Below are positions 1 through 7,719 of a DNA stretch of 64,000 nt, one piece after another. The notes beneath the pieces are model-generated. The model did not search any database and was not told the DNA's origin. It worked only from the letters and a program-made list of their open reading frames with translations. Numbering within the stretch: position 1 is the first letter of the stretch; every line of letters begins with the position of its first letter. The stretch comes from Nonomuraea turcica (lineage in GTDB: Bacteria > Actinomycetota > Actinomycetes > Streptosporangiales > Streptosporangiaceae), in the NCBI RefSeq assembly GCF_030718205.1, contig NZ_JAUZQF010000001.1:992001-1056000 (forward strand). The letters run 5' to 3'. A program made the position numbers and the translations under genes.

Positions 1-620
1 GTGATCAGCCGGCCGCGCCCGATGATGATGACCCGGTCGGCGGTGAGCGCCATCTCGCCCATCACGTGGCTGGAGATGAAGACCGTGCGGCCCTCATCCG
101 CCAGCGTGCGCAGTAGCCCGCGGATCCACCGGATGCCCTCGGGGTCGAGCCGGTTGACCGGCTCGTCGAGGATGAGCACGCCAGGGTCGCCGAGCAGGGC
201 CGCCGCGAGCCCCAGCCGCTGCCGCATGCCGAGTGAGAAGCCGCCCACCCGCCGGTGCGCCGCGTCCGCCAGGCCGACCTGGTCCAGCACCTCGGTCACC
301 CGCCGCCGGCCGATGCCGTTGGTCAGGGCCAGGACGGACAGGTGGTGGTAGGCCGAGCGGCCGGCGTGGGCGGCGTCCGCGTCCAGCAGCGCGCCGACGG
401 AGTAGAGCGGACGGACCAGCGACCTGTAGGGCCGGCCGCCGATGAGCGCCTCGCCCGAGGTGGGGGCGACCAGGCCGAGTATCGCCCGCATGGTGGTCGA
501 CTTCCCCGCACCGTTCGGGCCGAGGAACCCCGTCACCAGGCCCGGCATCACGTGGATGGACAGGTTGTCGACGGCGGTCCTGGACCCGTGGCGCTTGGTC
601 AGGTTCCGTACTTCAATCAT
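1..620 (-). CDS. ABC transporter ATP-binding protein (3' end outside window)
   Basis: ATPase subunit of an ABC transporter of the drug/antibiotic-export (CcmA/DrrA-like) class. About 206 codons are visible and the C-terminus lies beyond the left edge. Walker A GPNGAGKST is at residues 34-42, the signature FSLGMRQRL near 127-135, Walker B VLILDEP near 146-152 and the switch histidine in SSHVMGEM near 186. The D-loop region reads NRLDPEG where many relatives have NGLDPEG. The start ATG opens the reading MIEVRNLTK, typical for the family. It is transcribed away from the two-component pair on its right, a common layout when that pair controls the transporter. A permease would be expected to the left. 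The substrate cannot be told. Confidence 0.9.
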   Translation of the reverse strand, partial: MIEVRNLTKRHGSRTAVDNLSIHVMPGLVTGFLGPNGAGKSTTMRAILGLVAPTSGEALIGGRPYRSLVRPLYSVGALLDADAAHAGRSAYHHLSVLALTNGIGRRRVTEVLDQVGLADAAHRRVGGFSLGMRQRLGLAAALLGDPGVLILDEPVNRLDPEGIRWIRGLLRTLADEGRTVFISSHVMGEMALTADRVIIIGRGRLI

Positions 621-683
621 GTCTCCACGATCGCGAAAGGCCGGGCCCGCGTCATCGAGCCCAGGTCTGGACGTCTCCGCCCT

Positions 684-709
684 GGGTCGGAGGCCGCCGC
701 CTCCGACCC
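684..709. other. 11-bp perfect inverted repeat in a divergent promoter region
   Basis: GGGTCGGAGGC, a CGCC loop, then GCCTCCGACCC. It lies in the 131-nt space between the leftward ABC ATPase and the rightward histidine kinase, 42 nt before the kinase start, so it is not a terminator for either gene. It could be an operator or a leader hairpin for the kinase transcript. Nothing else in the gap is recognisable. Confidence 0.5.
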
Positions 710-751
710 GGGGAGGATGCCCTCGGGCGGGGCGGTACGTAAAGTGACCGC

Positions 752-1891
752 ATGGATGGCCTCCGTCCGCTGCTGGCCTCGCGCGTACGCCGCCGTCATC
801 TGGTCGTGTTCGACATGGCACTGGGCGTCCTGATCGGCCTGGTCGCGCTGGAACGGGTGGCCCTGCCGCCGTACGGCTGGCTGTTCGGCGTCGCCCTGGG
901 ACTCGCAGCTGGGCTGCGGCGGCTCTGGCCGCTGCCCACGCTCGCCGTAGTGCTGGCTCTCGCGGCCGTCGGGGTGCAGGCCGGCGCGCTGATCAACCCG
1001 TGGCTGGTGTGGGCGTTCGTGCTCTACACGGTCGGGCTGGCGACCTCGGGCCTGCCGGCCTACCTCGGCCTCGCGGCCGGCCTGGCCGGCGTCGCCGCCC
1101 TGGTACCGCTGACGCACGAGCCCAACCTGGTGGGCAGCGTCGGGCTGATCGGGCTGAGCTGGCTGACCATGGCCGCCGCCTGGCTGCTCGGCCTGACCGT
1201 ACGGGAGCGGCGGACCGGCGCGGCCAGGGTCGCCGAGCAGCAGGCCCGCCTCGCCGTGGCCGAGGAGCGGGTCCGCATCGCCCGGGAACTACACGACATC
1301 GTCGCGCACAGCCTCAGCCTGATCGCCATGCGGTCCGGCGTCGCGGTGCACGTGGCCGGGGAACGCCCCGGAGAGGCGGTCAAGGCGCTGGAGGTGATCC
1401 AGGAGACCAGCCGCGGCGCGCTCGACGAGATGCGCCGCATGGTGGGCGTCCTGCGCTCCGCCGGCGTCGGCGTCGGCGACCCGGAGGACTCCCCGCTCAC
1501 CCCCGTGCCGGGACTGGTCGGTTTGGAGACCCTGGCCGGCCGGGCGCGAGAGGCGGGCGTGCGGGTCACCATTAACGTAGACGGCGGGCACGACCTGCCC
1601 CGTGGCGTGGAGAGCACGGTCTTCCGCATCGTGCAGGAGTCCCTCACTAACGTGATCAAGCACGCGGGGGATCGGGTGTCCTGCGCGGTCTCGGTCGCGG
1701 TGACCCCCACGGAGGTCCTGGTCGAGGTGATCGACGACGGGAAAGCCGGTAGGGTCCCCTCCACCCAGGTGGGCGGGCACGGCCTCATCGGCATGCGGGA
1801 GCGGGCCCTGCTCCAGGGCGGGGAGTTCACCGCCGGCCCGCGGGAACAGGGCGGATTCCGGGTCGCGGCCAGGCTGCCGTACCGCCGGTGA
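752..1891 (+). CDS. Sensor histidine kinase (HisKA_3/NarL type)
   Basis: Membrane histidine kinase that phosphorylates the response regulator encoded 16 nt downstream. The first ~150 residues form several hydrophobic membrane segments. They are followed by a HisKA_3 dimerisation domain with the H-box IARELHDIVAHS, the phospho-acceptor being His181. A C-terminal HATPase domain follows, with an N-box near 290-305 (VFRIVQESLTNVIKHA), a DDG motif near 328 and GHGLIGMRERA near 342-352. There is no extracytoplasmic sensor domain, so the membrane segments or an accessory protein probably sense the signal. The 379-aa length is normal for actinobacterial members. The pair sits opposite an ABC ATPase gene, suggesting control of that transporter (inference). 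Confidence 0.95.
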   Translation: MDGLRPLLASRVRRRHLVVFDMALGVLIGLVALERVALPPYGWLFGVALGLAAGLRRLWPLPTLAVVLALAAVGVQAGALINPWLVWAFVLYTVGLATSGLPAYLGLAAGLAGVAALVPLTHEPNLVGSVGLIGLSWLTMAAAWLLGLTVRERRTGAARVAEQQARLAVAEERVRIARELHDIVAHSLSLIAMRSGVAVHVAGERPGEAVKALEVIQETSRGALDEMRRMVGVLRSAGVGVGDPEDSPLTPVPGLVGLETLAGRAREAGVRVTINVDGGHDLPRGVESTVFRIVQESLTNVIKHAGDRVSCAVSVAVTPTEVLVEVIDDGKAGRVPSTQVGGHGLIGMRERALLQGGEFTAGPREQGGFRVAARLPYRR

Positions 1892-1907
1892 CAAGGGACG
1901 GAGGCTC

Positions 1908-2594
1908 ATGACCGAGGGCATCAAAGTGCTCATCGCCGACGACCAGGTGCTGCTCCGCGGCAGTTTGCGCCTGCTGCTCGAATCGGCGCCCGACATCGAG
2001 GTCGTGGGCGAGGCCGGAACCGGTGGCGAGGTGCTGGAGCTGGTGCCGAGCTGCCACCCCGACGTGATCCTGATGGACGTGCAGATGCCCGGCATGGACG
2101 GCATCGAGGCCACCCGCCGGGTCTGCGCGAGCCCGGAGAGCCGCGTGCGGGTGCTCGTCCTGACCACCTTTGACATGGACGAGTACGTCTACGGCGCGCT
2201 CCGGGCGGGAGCGAGCGGCTTCATCCTGAAGGACACACTGCCCGCCGATCTGCTCGCCGCCATCCGGGTGGTGGCGGGCGGCGACGCACTCATCTCGCCC
2301 GCCGTGACGCGGCGCCTCATCGCCGAGTTCGCCGGGCGGCCGGAACCGCTGACCGTCCCCGCCCGCAACCGCGCCCTGGCGGGGGTCACTGATCGGGAGC
2401 GCGAGGTGCTGCTCCACGTCGCCCGCGGCCTGTCCAACACCGAGATCGCCCGCCACCTGCAGGTCAGCCTGGCCACGGTGAAGACCCACATCGGCAGCCT
2501 GCTGGCGAAACTCGGTGCCCGCGACCGGGCCCAGCTCGTTATCGTCGCCTACGAGGCCGGCCTGGTCGAGGCGCGACCCCGCAGGCACGGCTGA
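1908..2594 (+). CDS. LuxR/NarL-family response regulator
   Basis: DNA-binding partner of the preceding kinase. The receiver domain (residues 5-120) shows the acidic pair D11-D12, the phosphorylation site D57 in VILMDVQMPG and the conserved lysine in FILKDTLP. A LuxR-type helix-turn-helix follows at about 160-215 (TDREREVLLHVARG, then TEIARHLQVSLATVKTHI). The 228-aa length is standard. The ATG has the SD-like GGAGG just upstream and the gene forms a two-gene operon with the kinase. Confidence 0.96.
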   Translation: MTEGIKVLIADDQVLLRGSLRLLLESAPDIEVVGEAGTGGEVLELVPSCHPDVILMDVQMPGMDGIEATRRVCASPESRVRVLVLTTFDMDEYVYGALRAGASGFILKDTLPADLLAAIRVVAGGDALISPAVTRRLIAEFAGRPEPLTVPARNRALAGVTDREREVLLHVARGLSNTEIARHLQVSLATVKTHIGSLLAKLGARDRAQLVIVAYEAGLVEARPRRHG

Positions 2595-2604
2595 CCCCCG
2601 CCCG

Positions 2605-2724
2605 TCACAGGGGGCGGCGCAATCCGCGGACCGCCACCACAGGGGAGAACGCCGACAGCAGCAGGCTCGGCAGGACCGCCAGCAGCGCCGCATCCGTGTA
2701 TCCGTAACCTGTTACCGACCGGGG
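2605..2724 (-). pseudogene. Possible tail of a lost membrane protein
   Basis: On the reverse strand an open frame ending at a TGA reads a strongly hydrophobic segment (ALLAVLPSLLLSAFSPVVAV) and then a basic tail (RGLRRPL). No usable start lies upstream before an in-frame stop. It looks like the C-terminal membrane helix of a deleted gene, perhaps a permease, but the family cannot be named. It lies directly behind the response regulator gene. Confidence 0.3.
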
Positions 2725-2909
2725 TCACGATCACGCTCCCGGCGACAGAAGCGCGCGTACGAATGCCATGAAAGAAGCTCCCGACATCGATTGTGGATTT
2801 CTGCACAATCCGTACACGCCAGCTCGGCGGAATCGCCACCAGCGAAAGTTAAGATCACGCGGTGGGCATAGCGAGCGATCTTCCTAATGCGTCTCGCCAG
2901 CGTGCTCCC

Positions 2910-3452
2910 ATGAACGTCAGCGGCAAGGCATGGGGGACGGTCGCCGTATGGCTGGGGCTCGGGACGATTTATGCGACAAGTGTTCCCGGGTGGCATTTCA
3001 CGTGGCTCATGCTCGTCGGCGTCGGCTGGCTGTCGTTCGGCGTGGGCTGGCTGATCGTGCTCGGCCTCGTCCTTGTCAGGCGGGGGAGGCTAGTCGCATT
3101 GCGTCGTAACTGGCCGTTCTGGGCTGTGCCGCCCCTGATTTTGGCGTTGGCCGGCTCACTGGTCTACGTCGGTGCGCCGGTCAGGATGCGTTTCGAGTTG
3201 TCGCGCAGCAGCCTCGACCACTTCGCGAAGACGGTGTCAGAGGGGACGCCGCCGGGGAAGCGGAATTGGATCGGCCTATATCCCATCGAGTACCTTGAAG
3301 GATCCCGCCGGGCCTTCGGCTTCATGATCGAAGACACGGGCTTCTTCGGAAGCTACGGCCTCGCCTGGAGTCCGAATGGCGAGCCGGACATCGACGCGCC
3401 GGGCTACTACCGTCACTTCGACGGACCGTGGTACATCTGGATCGACGATTGA
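2910..3452 (+). CDS. Hypothetical membrane protein
   Basis: I do not recognise this family. The product of about 180 aa has three hydrophobic segments in its first ~90 residues (around TVAVWLGLGTIYATSV, LMLVGVGWLSFGVGWLIVL and FWAVPPLILALAGSLVYVG). A soluble C-terminal half rich in Trp, Tyr and Gly follows (ending FDGPWYIWIDD). The topology suggests a membrane-anchored domain outside the cytoplasm. Neither the ATG used here nor an in-frame GTG 48 nt upstream has a clear ribosome binding site. The next 370 bases contain gene fragments, so the locus looks eroded, but this frame is intact. Confidence 0.6.
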   Translation: MNVSGKAWGTVAVWLGLGTIYATSVPGWHFTWLMLVGVGWLSFGVGWLIVLGLVLVRRGRLVALRRNWPFWAVPPLILALAGSLVYVGAPVRMRFELSRSSLDHFAKTVSEGTPPGKRNWIGLYPIEYLEGSRRAFGFMIEDTGFFGSYGLAWSPNGEPDIDAPGYYRHFDGPWYIWIDD

Positions 3453-3824
3453 TAGACGATTCGTCCGTCGCGGGCGCCAAGCGGTCGCCAGGGCCGGGGG
3501 TACCTCGGCGAGGTGAACCATTGGACTTGCTGGGAGCCACCTTGGGCGCCACTCGAATGGACGATCATGAACTGGACTGAACGGATCTGAAAGGCCGGAT
3601 TCCCGGTGACCAGTGCGACGGACGGCCCTGAACGATCGTGAAGATCGTGCGGCTGGTCGGGTTCGGCACGTTCAGGCAGGTACTGCGGGCGGCGCGGAAG
3701 GCGCGCGATCTGACGACCGGGCAACCCCGTCGAGGTTGTGACCTTCGCCGATATGTGGCCGGGGTTCGTCGCCTGGTACGAACGCCATGTCGACACTCGT
3801 TACGGCCTCGGCCATGACGACAAG
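3453..3824. other. Eroded intergenic stretch with gene fragments
   Basis: No intact gene is visible in these 372 bases. They hold two rightward coding scraps listed separately: an HU-like beta-arm fragment, and an unidentified tail that runs into the end of the LysR gene. There are no terminal repeats or transposase remains that would mark an insertion sequence. Confidence 0.5.
3638..3730 (+). pseudogene. Fragment resembling the HU/IHF DNA-binding arm
   Basis: The frame reads VRLVGFGTF, then RAARKARDLTTGQ. HU proteins have a closely similar stretch (LVGFGTF, then ERAAR, GRNP, TGE) leading into the DNA-binding beta-arm. The N-terminal dimerisation helices are missing: an in-frame TGA lies just upstream and no HU-like start is visible. 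It is therefore best read as a broken relic of an HU-family gene. The assignment rests on motif similarity read by eye. Confidence 0.35.
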
Positions 3825-3854
3825 TTAGATGATCTTCGGTATGTCGTGTGGTGA
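3735..3854 (+). pseudogene. Unidentified C-terminal coding remnant
   Basis: An open frame without a convincing start reads MWPGFVAWYERHVD, then GLGHDDKLDDLRYVVW before a TGA. The residue composition (Trp, Tyr and His rich, charged, no codon bias breaks) looks like the end of a real protein, but the family is not recognised. It is in a different frame from the HU-like scrap before it. It overlaps the last ten codons of the convergent LysR gene, so that gene's C-terminus may have been altered by the same event. Confidence 0.25.
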
Positions 3855-4853
3855 CAGTACCGCCGGCCCCCGGAGATCGCCATCCCCGTGACCATGTCCC
3901 GACCGCCTCAGCACCGCCTCGTCGGCCTCGGGCAGCCAGGAGTGCGGCGGCCGGCGCAGCCCGCGCCCCACCCTCCGGAACTCCGTCACAGCCTGGAGCA
4001 GCGCGTCCAGACCCGGATGCCGCAGGCCCTCGGGGAAGACGAGGTTCTCCAGGGCGAGCGGCACGGGAGCGACCAGGGGCCGCACCACGGCACCGGGGAT
4101 CCCGCCGATCTTGGCCGTGGCCAGCACGGGCTCTTGGTGCCGTTGCAGGTAGAGGCCCATCTCGTGGGATCCGACCGGCGGCGCGTGTGGCGTGGCCAGG
4201 GTGAGCCCGAACTCCTCTGCCAGGCGCTCGCCCAGGTCGGTCCACTCGGTGGTGGCGGGGTTGCCCGCCATGGCGTCCAGCGGGAAGTCGGCCAGCACGC
4301 CGAGCGGCACCTCCTCCAGCGCGGCCAGCGGATGGTCCTCGGGCACCAGGAGGGCGAGCGGATCCAGCCGCACGGGCACCTGGGCCAGTCCCTTGCGCAC
4401 GTCGGCGGGCAGCCCGGCGAACCGGCCGAAGGACACGTCGAGACGCCCCTCCCGCATGGCGGCGACCCCGGAGGCCAACCCGCCGTGGAAGCGAGCGAGT
4501 ATCTCCACTCCCGGCGCCAGCTCCCGGGCTCTGACCAGCGGCTGCGGCGGCTCGTGGCCCTGCATGTTGACGTCCACGAGCAGCGGCCCTCGAGCGCCGG
4601 AGACCTCCGCGACCAGCTCGTCGTGCAGCGCGAGCAGCCGCCTGGCCCCGGACAGCAGCCGCGCTCCCTCCGGGGTCAGCTCCACCCGCCGGGTGGACCT
4701 GGTGAACAGCGCCGCCCCGAGCTGCTCCTCCAGCCGCCGCACGTCGCGGCTGAGCGCCTGCTGGGCCACGTACAGACGGGCGGCGGCGCGGCCGAAGTGC
4801 AGCTCCTCGGCGACGGTCACGAACACCCTGAGCAGCCGGGGATGCAGGTCCAC
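3825..4853 (-). CDS. LysR-family transcriptional regulator
   Basis: DNA-binding regulator with the typical LysR layout. An N-terminal winged helix-turn-helix (residues 1-60, with FVTVAEELHFGRAAARLYVA then QALSRDVRRLEEQLGAALF) precedes a periplasmic-binding-protein-like effector domain from about residue 90 to 290. The length of 342 aa is slightly above the usual ~300. The last ~35 residues (GHGHGDGDLRG and onward) look like an irregular extension running into eroded DNA. A short rightward open frame starts 85 nt upstream, where the divergent target gene of a LysR regulator is normally found, but only its N-terminus seems to remain. Confidence 0.88.
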   Translation of the reverse strand: MDLHPRLLRVFVTVAEELHFGRAAARLYVAQQALSRDVRRLEEQLGAALFTRSTRRVELTPEGARLLSGARRLLALHDELVAEVSGARGPLLVDVNMQGHEPPQPLVRARELAPGVEILARFHGGLASGVAAMREGRLDVSFGRFAGLPADVRKGLAQVPVRLDPLALLVPEDHPLAALEEVPLGVLADFPLDAMAGNPATTEWTDLGERLAEEFGLTLATPHAPPVGSHEMGLYLQRHQEPVLATAKIGGIPGAVVRPLVAPVPLALENLVFPEGLRHPGLDALLQAVTEFRRVGRGLRRPPHSWLPEADEAVLRRSGHGHGDGDLRGPAVLSPHDIPKII

Positions 4854-5223
4854 GCGGCAACATTAACAACAGATCCGCGTTAATCCCGCCTTTTCCGGTG
4901 TTGGACCGCGCGTCGCGATCTCCATCAGGCTGGACGCGTGATCCCCATGAAAGAGCTGCTCAGCGGCATGCCGCTGTCGCCCGCCCAGATCGGCGTCCTC
5001 CTGAGCCTGATCCACCCACCGGGGCTGACGGCTCAGAACGTCCCGAGCGGGTCGCCCACGAAGTCGGCGATGAAGTTGCCGAAGAAGCCGAAGAACAGGA
5101 AGTTCGGCACCAGCACGACGTAGTGCCGGCGCCGCGCACGCGCGCCTGTGGACCGGCCACGCCGAGCTCAGCGAGCTCGGCGTGGCCCGGTTCGCGCTCT
5201 GCTTGATGCACGATCGACATCCA
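4854..5223. other. Gene-less stretch with two coding scraps
   Basis: Opposite the LysR gene a rightward frame begins at 4947 (MKELLSGMPLSPAQIGVLL) and loses protein-like character after about 30 codons. It could be the remaining N-terminus of the LysR target gene. On the reverse strand, 5033-5167 encodes only the hydrophobic end of some membrane protein (VLVPNFLFFGFFGNFIADF) with no proper start. The rest is occupied by a terminator-like hairpin. It appears to be a deletion scar where two genes lost their middles. Confidence 0.45.
5155..5187 (-). terminator. 15-bp hairpin behind the 133-aa protein gene
   Basis: GGCCACGCCGAGCTC, loop AGC, GAGCTCGGCGTGGCC: a perfect 15-bp stem starting 36 nt after the stop codon of the leftward gene. 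There is no T-run, as is frequent for actinobacterial terminators. Confidence 0.6.
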
Positions 5224-5625
5224 TCAAGCGGCGTCGAGGGCCTCGGTGATCTTGCGGGCCATCTCCGCCATGGTGGGGCTGGGCTCGCCCTTCTGGGTCC
5301 GCGCGGCCGCTTCGATGGCGACAAGGACGGTACGGCGGAAGTTGTCGGCCTCGGCCGGAGCCTGCTGCTTGAGCAGGGTCATGGCCGCTGTCACAGCCGG
5401 CAGCACCTGGTCGGCGAGTGCGGCTACGGACTTGCCTTTCAGGCCCTTGGGCGCCTTGACGAGCACGTGCCCGACCACGCCGGTCGCGGAGGTCAGAGCG
5501 ATGCTGGACCCGGTGGCGGCCTTGTGGGCAGAGCCGGCGGCAGCAGCGGCGGACATCAGCGAGACGGCGCCCCACGCGGCGGTCCGCAGGGTGAGCTTGT
5601 CCTGGTCGGTAAGGGTGACGGACAT
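5224..5625 (-). CDS. Hypothetical protein, 133 aa
   Basis: Not a family I can name. The predicted protein is alanine-rich. A central weakly hydrophobic helix (TAAWGAVSLMSAAAAAGS) and a Gly/Lys-containing middle (VLVKAPKGLKGKSVAALADQ) precede a helical C-terminus with MARKITEALDAA. No signal peptide or metal motif is seen. The start was set at the ATG reading MSVTLTDQDKLTL because AAGGAG lies 10 nt before it; an upstream in-frame ATG overlaps that ribosome site. A near copy of its last ~30 bases recurs ~530 bp upstream. A strong hairpin ends the transcript. Confidence 0.7.
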   Translation of the reverse strand: MSVTLTDQDKLTLRTAAWGAVSLMSAAAAAGSAHKAATGSSIALTSATGVVGHVLVKAPKGLKGKSVAALADQVLPAVTAAMTLLKQQAPAEADNFRRTVLVAIEAAARTQKGEPSPTMAEMARKITEALDAA

Positions 5626-5863
5626 GGTGGTGTGCTCCTTCACATCTGGTACGAACTTTCAATGACATCCACCATCGCCGACCGCTCTGATACCGGGCCG
5701 TTGCCGTACTGACGCCGCCGCTGACAGGGCACCGCATGGTCAGCGCGAAGGTGGTCAGCTGGGCCGAGGGCTCCGGTGATCTTGCGGCCATCTCGGAGGG
5801 GCGGGATCGTCACCGTCAGCACCCCGCGCGCGACGCACGGAAGGCCAGGCACAGGAGCAATGG

Positions 5864-6844
5864 TCAGGACCTGTGGAGGGGAGCCGCACCGACCCAGCGG
5901 TGGTAGGCGTCTACGTCGACGTTGCTGCCGCACACGATGGTGACTACGTGTCGGCCGGCGAAGCGGTCACGGTCTTCGAGGATCGCCGCGATGCCGAGCG
6001 CGGCCGATGGTTCGACCACGAGGCCGGCGTGGTCGAGGAGCATCCGCATACCGGCGATGATCGACGCCTCCTGGACCAGGACGGCGTCGTCAGCGACCAG
6101 GAGGAGGTCGTCCAGGACGGCCGGGATGGGACGCCGGCCGGCGACGCCGTCAGCGATGGTGTTGGTCGAGTCGGTGGTGACGACGCGCCGTTGGCGCCAC
6201 GAGTGTGTCATCGCCGGTGCGCCCAGCGGCTGGATGCAGATCACCTCGACTTCGGGCGCCCAGGACTTCACCACATGACCCACACCGGTGGCCAGCGCCC
6301 CGCCGCCGAGAGCGATCAGGACGGCGTCGAAGGACGGCAGGGTGTCCACCAGTTCCAGGCCGATGGTCGCCGCGCCCTCGCACGTCTCGATGTCCAGGCT
6401 GTCTTCGACCAGCCGGATGCCGTCGTGCCGCGCGATGGCCGCCGCCCGCTCGCGAGCCATGTCGAAGTCGCCGTCCACCAGTTCCAACCTGGCGTCCAAT
6501 GCGCGGATGCGATCAAGCTTGGCCGCGGGCGCAAAGCGGGATGCCACGACGGTGACGTCGAGCCCCCGGCCGCGACCGGACCAAGCGAGGGCTTGGCCAA
6601 GGTTGCCCGCGCTGGCGCACACCACGGCTCGCGAGCCATTGTCGGCGAGCAGGCTCGCGACCACCTCGGTGCCACGGGCCTTGAAGCTGCGGACCGGGTT
6701 CGCCGTTTCGAGCTTGATGCTCACCGTGCACCCGAGGTCGGGCTCCAGCGCCTCGCAGCGGTACAGCGGCGTGTCGAGGAAAATCGGGTCGATTAACTGG
6801 CGAGCCGCCCGGATCCGAGCAGTGTCGAGGCGCGTCTCCTGCAT
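5864..6844 (-). CDS. PLP-dependent threonine/serine dehydratase family enzyme
   Basis: Fold-type II pyridoxal-phosphate enzyme related to threonine ammonia-lyase, which converts a hydroxy-amino acid to a 2-oxo acid and ammonia. The cofactor lysine is in SFKARG (about residue 55), the substrate-carboxylate loop in ASAGNLGQA (about 78-86) and the phosphate-binding glycine loop in GGGALATG (about 179). The 326-aa length equals the catalytic domain alone, with no C-terminal ACT regulatory domain, so it is a catabolic or specialised member. The isoleucine-biosynthetic IlvA would be longer. The substrate cannot be fixed from sequence; serine racemase and ectoine-degradation EutB-like enzymes share this layout. 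Confidence 0.85.
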   Translation of the reverse strand: MQETRLDTARIRAARQLIDPIFLDTPLYRCEALEPDLGCTVSIKLETANPVRSFKARGTEVVASLLADNGSRAVVCASAGNLGQALAWSGRGRGLDVTVVASRFAPAAKLDRIRALDARLELVDGDFDMARERAAAIARHDGIRLVEDSLDIETCEGAATIGLELVDTLPSFDAVLIALGGGALATGVGHVVKSWAPEVEVICIQPLGAPAMTHSWRQRRVVTTDSTNTIADGVAGRRPIPAVLDDLLLVADDAVLVQEASIIAGMRMLLDHAGLVVEPSAALGIAAILEDRDRFAGRHVVTIVCGSNVDVDAYHRWVGAAPLHRS

Positions 6845-6955
6845 GACACAGCAGCGTAGCGCCGCCGGCCTGCAGGGGATCGCGGCTCTCGTGGGGCACG
6901 CTCATTCGCGGCTGCCGCCCTGGAGGGCCTCGACGAGGTCGCCCCTCGCTGAGAT

Positions 6956-7618
6956 CTAGGTACGAGGGCCGCTGTGCAAGACAACGAACAGCCCCCGCGC
7001 CCGGGTGCCGTCCGGCAGGTGCCAAGAGCCGGCGACGTGGCCGGTCGCTTCCGGTGGGGGGAGAGGCGCGTTGTCCGGGGCGGGATGCAGGACCCGGTGC
7101 AAGCGGAGGGCCGTACCGTTCGGTGCAGACAGCTCGGTGACCTCTTGGTCGTCGGCGGCAGTGGTGAAGTCTGTGAGGGCGGGTCCGGCACCGATGTAGG
7201 AGCGGGTGACCTCCCGGTCGGGGATGTCGCTGGTGTTTTGGTCCTGGGCCTGGACGCGGCCCTCGATCAAGGCCAGCAATTGGGCGACCAGCACAGGGTC
7301 GTGGCAGCCGTCGTAGGCCCAGCGCCGCCCCAGCACCCCGTGCTCCATGGTGCCGACGAGGGCGTGCTCCGCCCCGTCGAGTGGGGCGCCGCGATAGGTG
7401 AGCGGCACCAGATAGCTGGTCGGGTGAGTGCCGGAGGTGTCGGTGACCACCATGAACTCGATCCCGACCTCACCCTGCGGGTCGTCCAGCCGGAAGCCGC
7501 CGGCCTTGCCCAATTCTGGTTCGCCCGAGCCGCCGAGGTACCACGGCCGGGAGGGGAGCCAGGAGGTGAGAAGTTCCAGCTTGGTCGGCTTGAGGGTGGT
7601 GTGGTGGATGACGGCCAT
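6956..7618 (-). CDS. Maltokinase N-terminal cap-like domain protein
   Basis: A stand-alone 220-aa protein that resembles the N-terminal cap seen in front of actinobacterial maltokinases (Mak/Pep2). It has the phrases LLTSWLPSRPWYLG, YLVPLTYRGAPLDGAE, then TMEHGVLGRRWAYDGCHDPV. The kinase domain itself is absent: there is no protein-kinase-like catalytic motif. Such solo caps are common in actinomycetes and their role is not established. The ATG is preceded by GGAAGAGA. It lies in the same direction as the sugar-acid dehydrogenase pair to its right but is separated by 101 nt. Confidence 0.75.
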   Translation of the reverse strand: MAVIHHTTLKPTKLELLTSWLPSRPWYLGGSGEPELGKAGGFRLDDPQGEVGIEFMVVTDTSGTHPTSYLVPLTYRGAPLDGAEHALVGTMEHGVLGRRWAYDGCHDPVLVAQLLALIEGRVQAQDQNTSDIPDREVTRSYIGAGPALTDFTTAADDQEVTELSAPNGTALRLHRVLHPAPDNAPLPPPEATGHVAGSWHLPDGTRARGLFVVLHSGPRT

Positions 7619-7719
7619 GCCGAGAGTTCTCTTCCGTTGAGCGGGTACGACCTTCAGATCTTCCCATCTGCCGGCAGAGCGGTTCTTCAGCCGCCAGGAC
7701 CAGCAACGCGGCGTGGACG

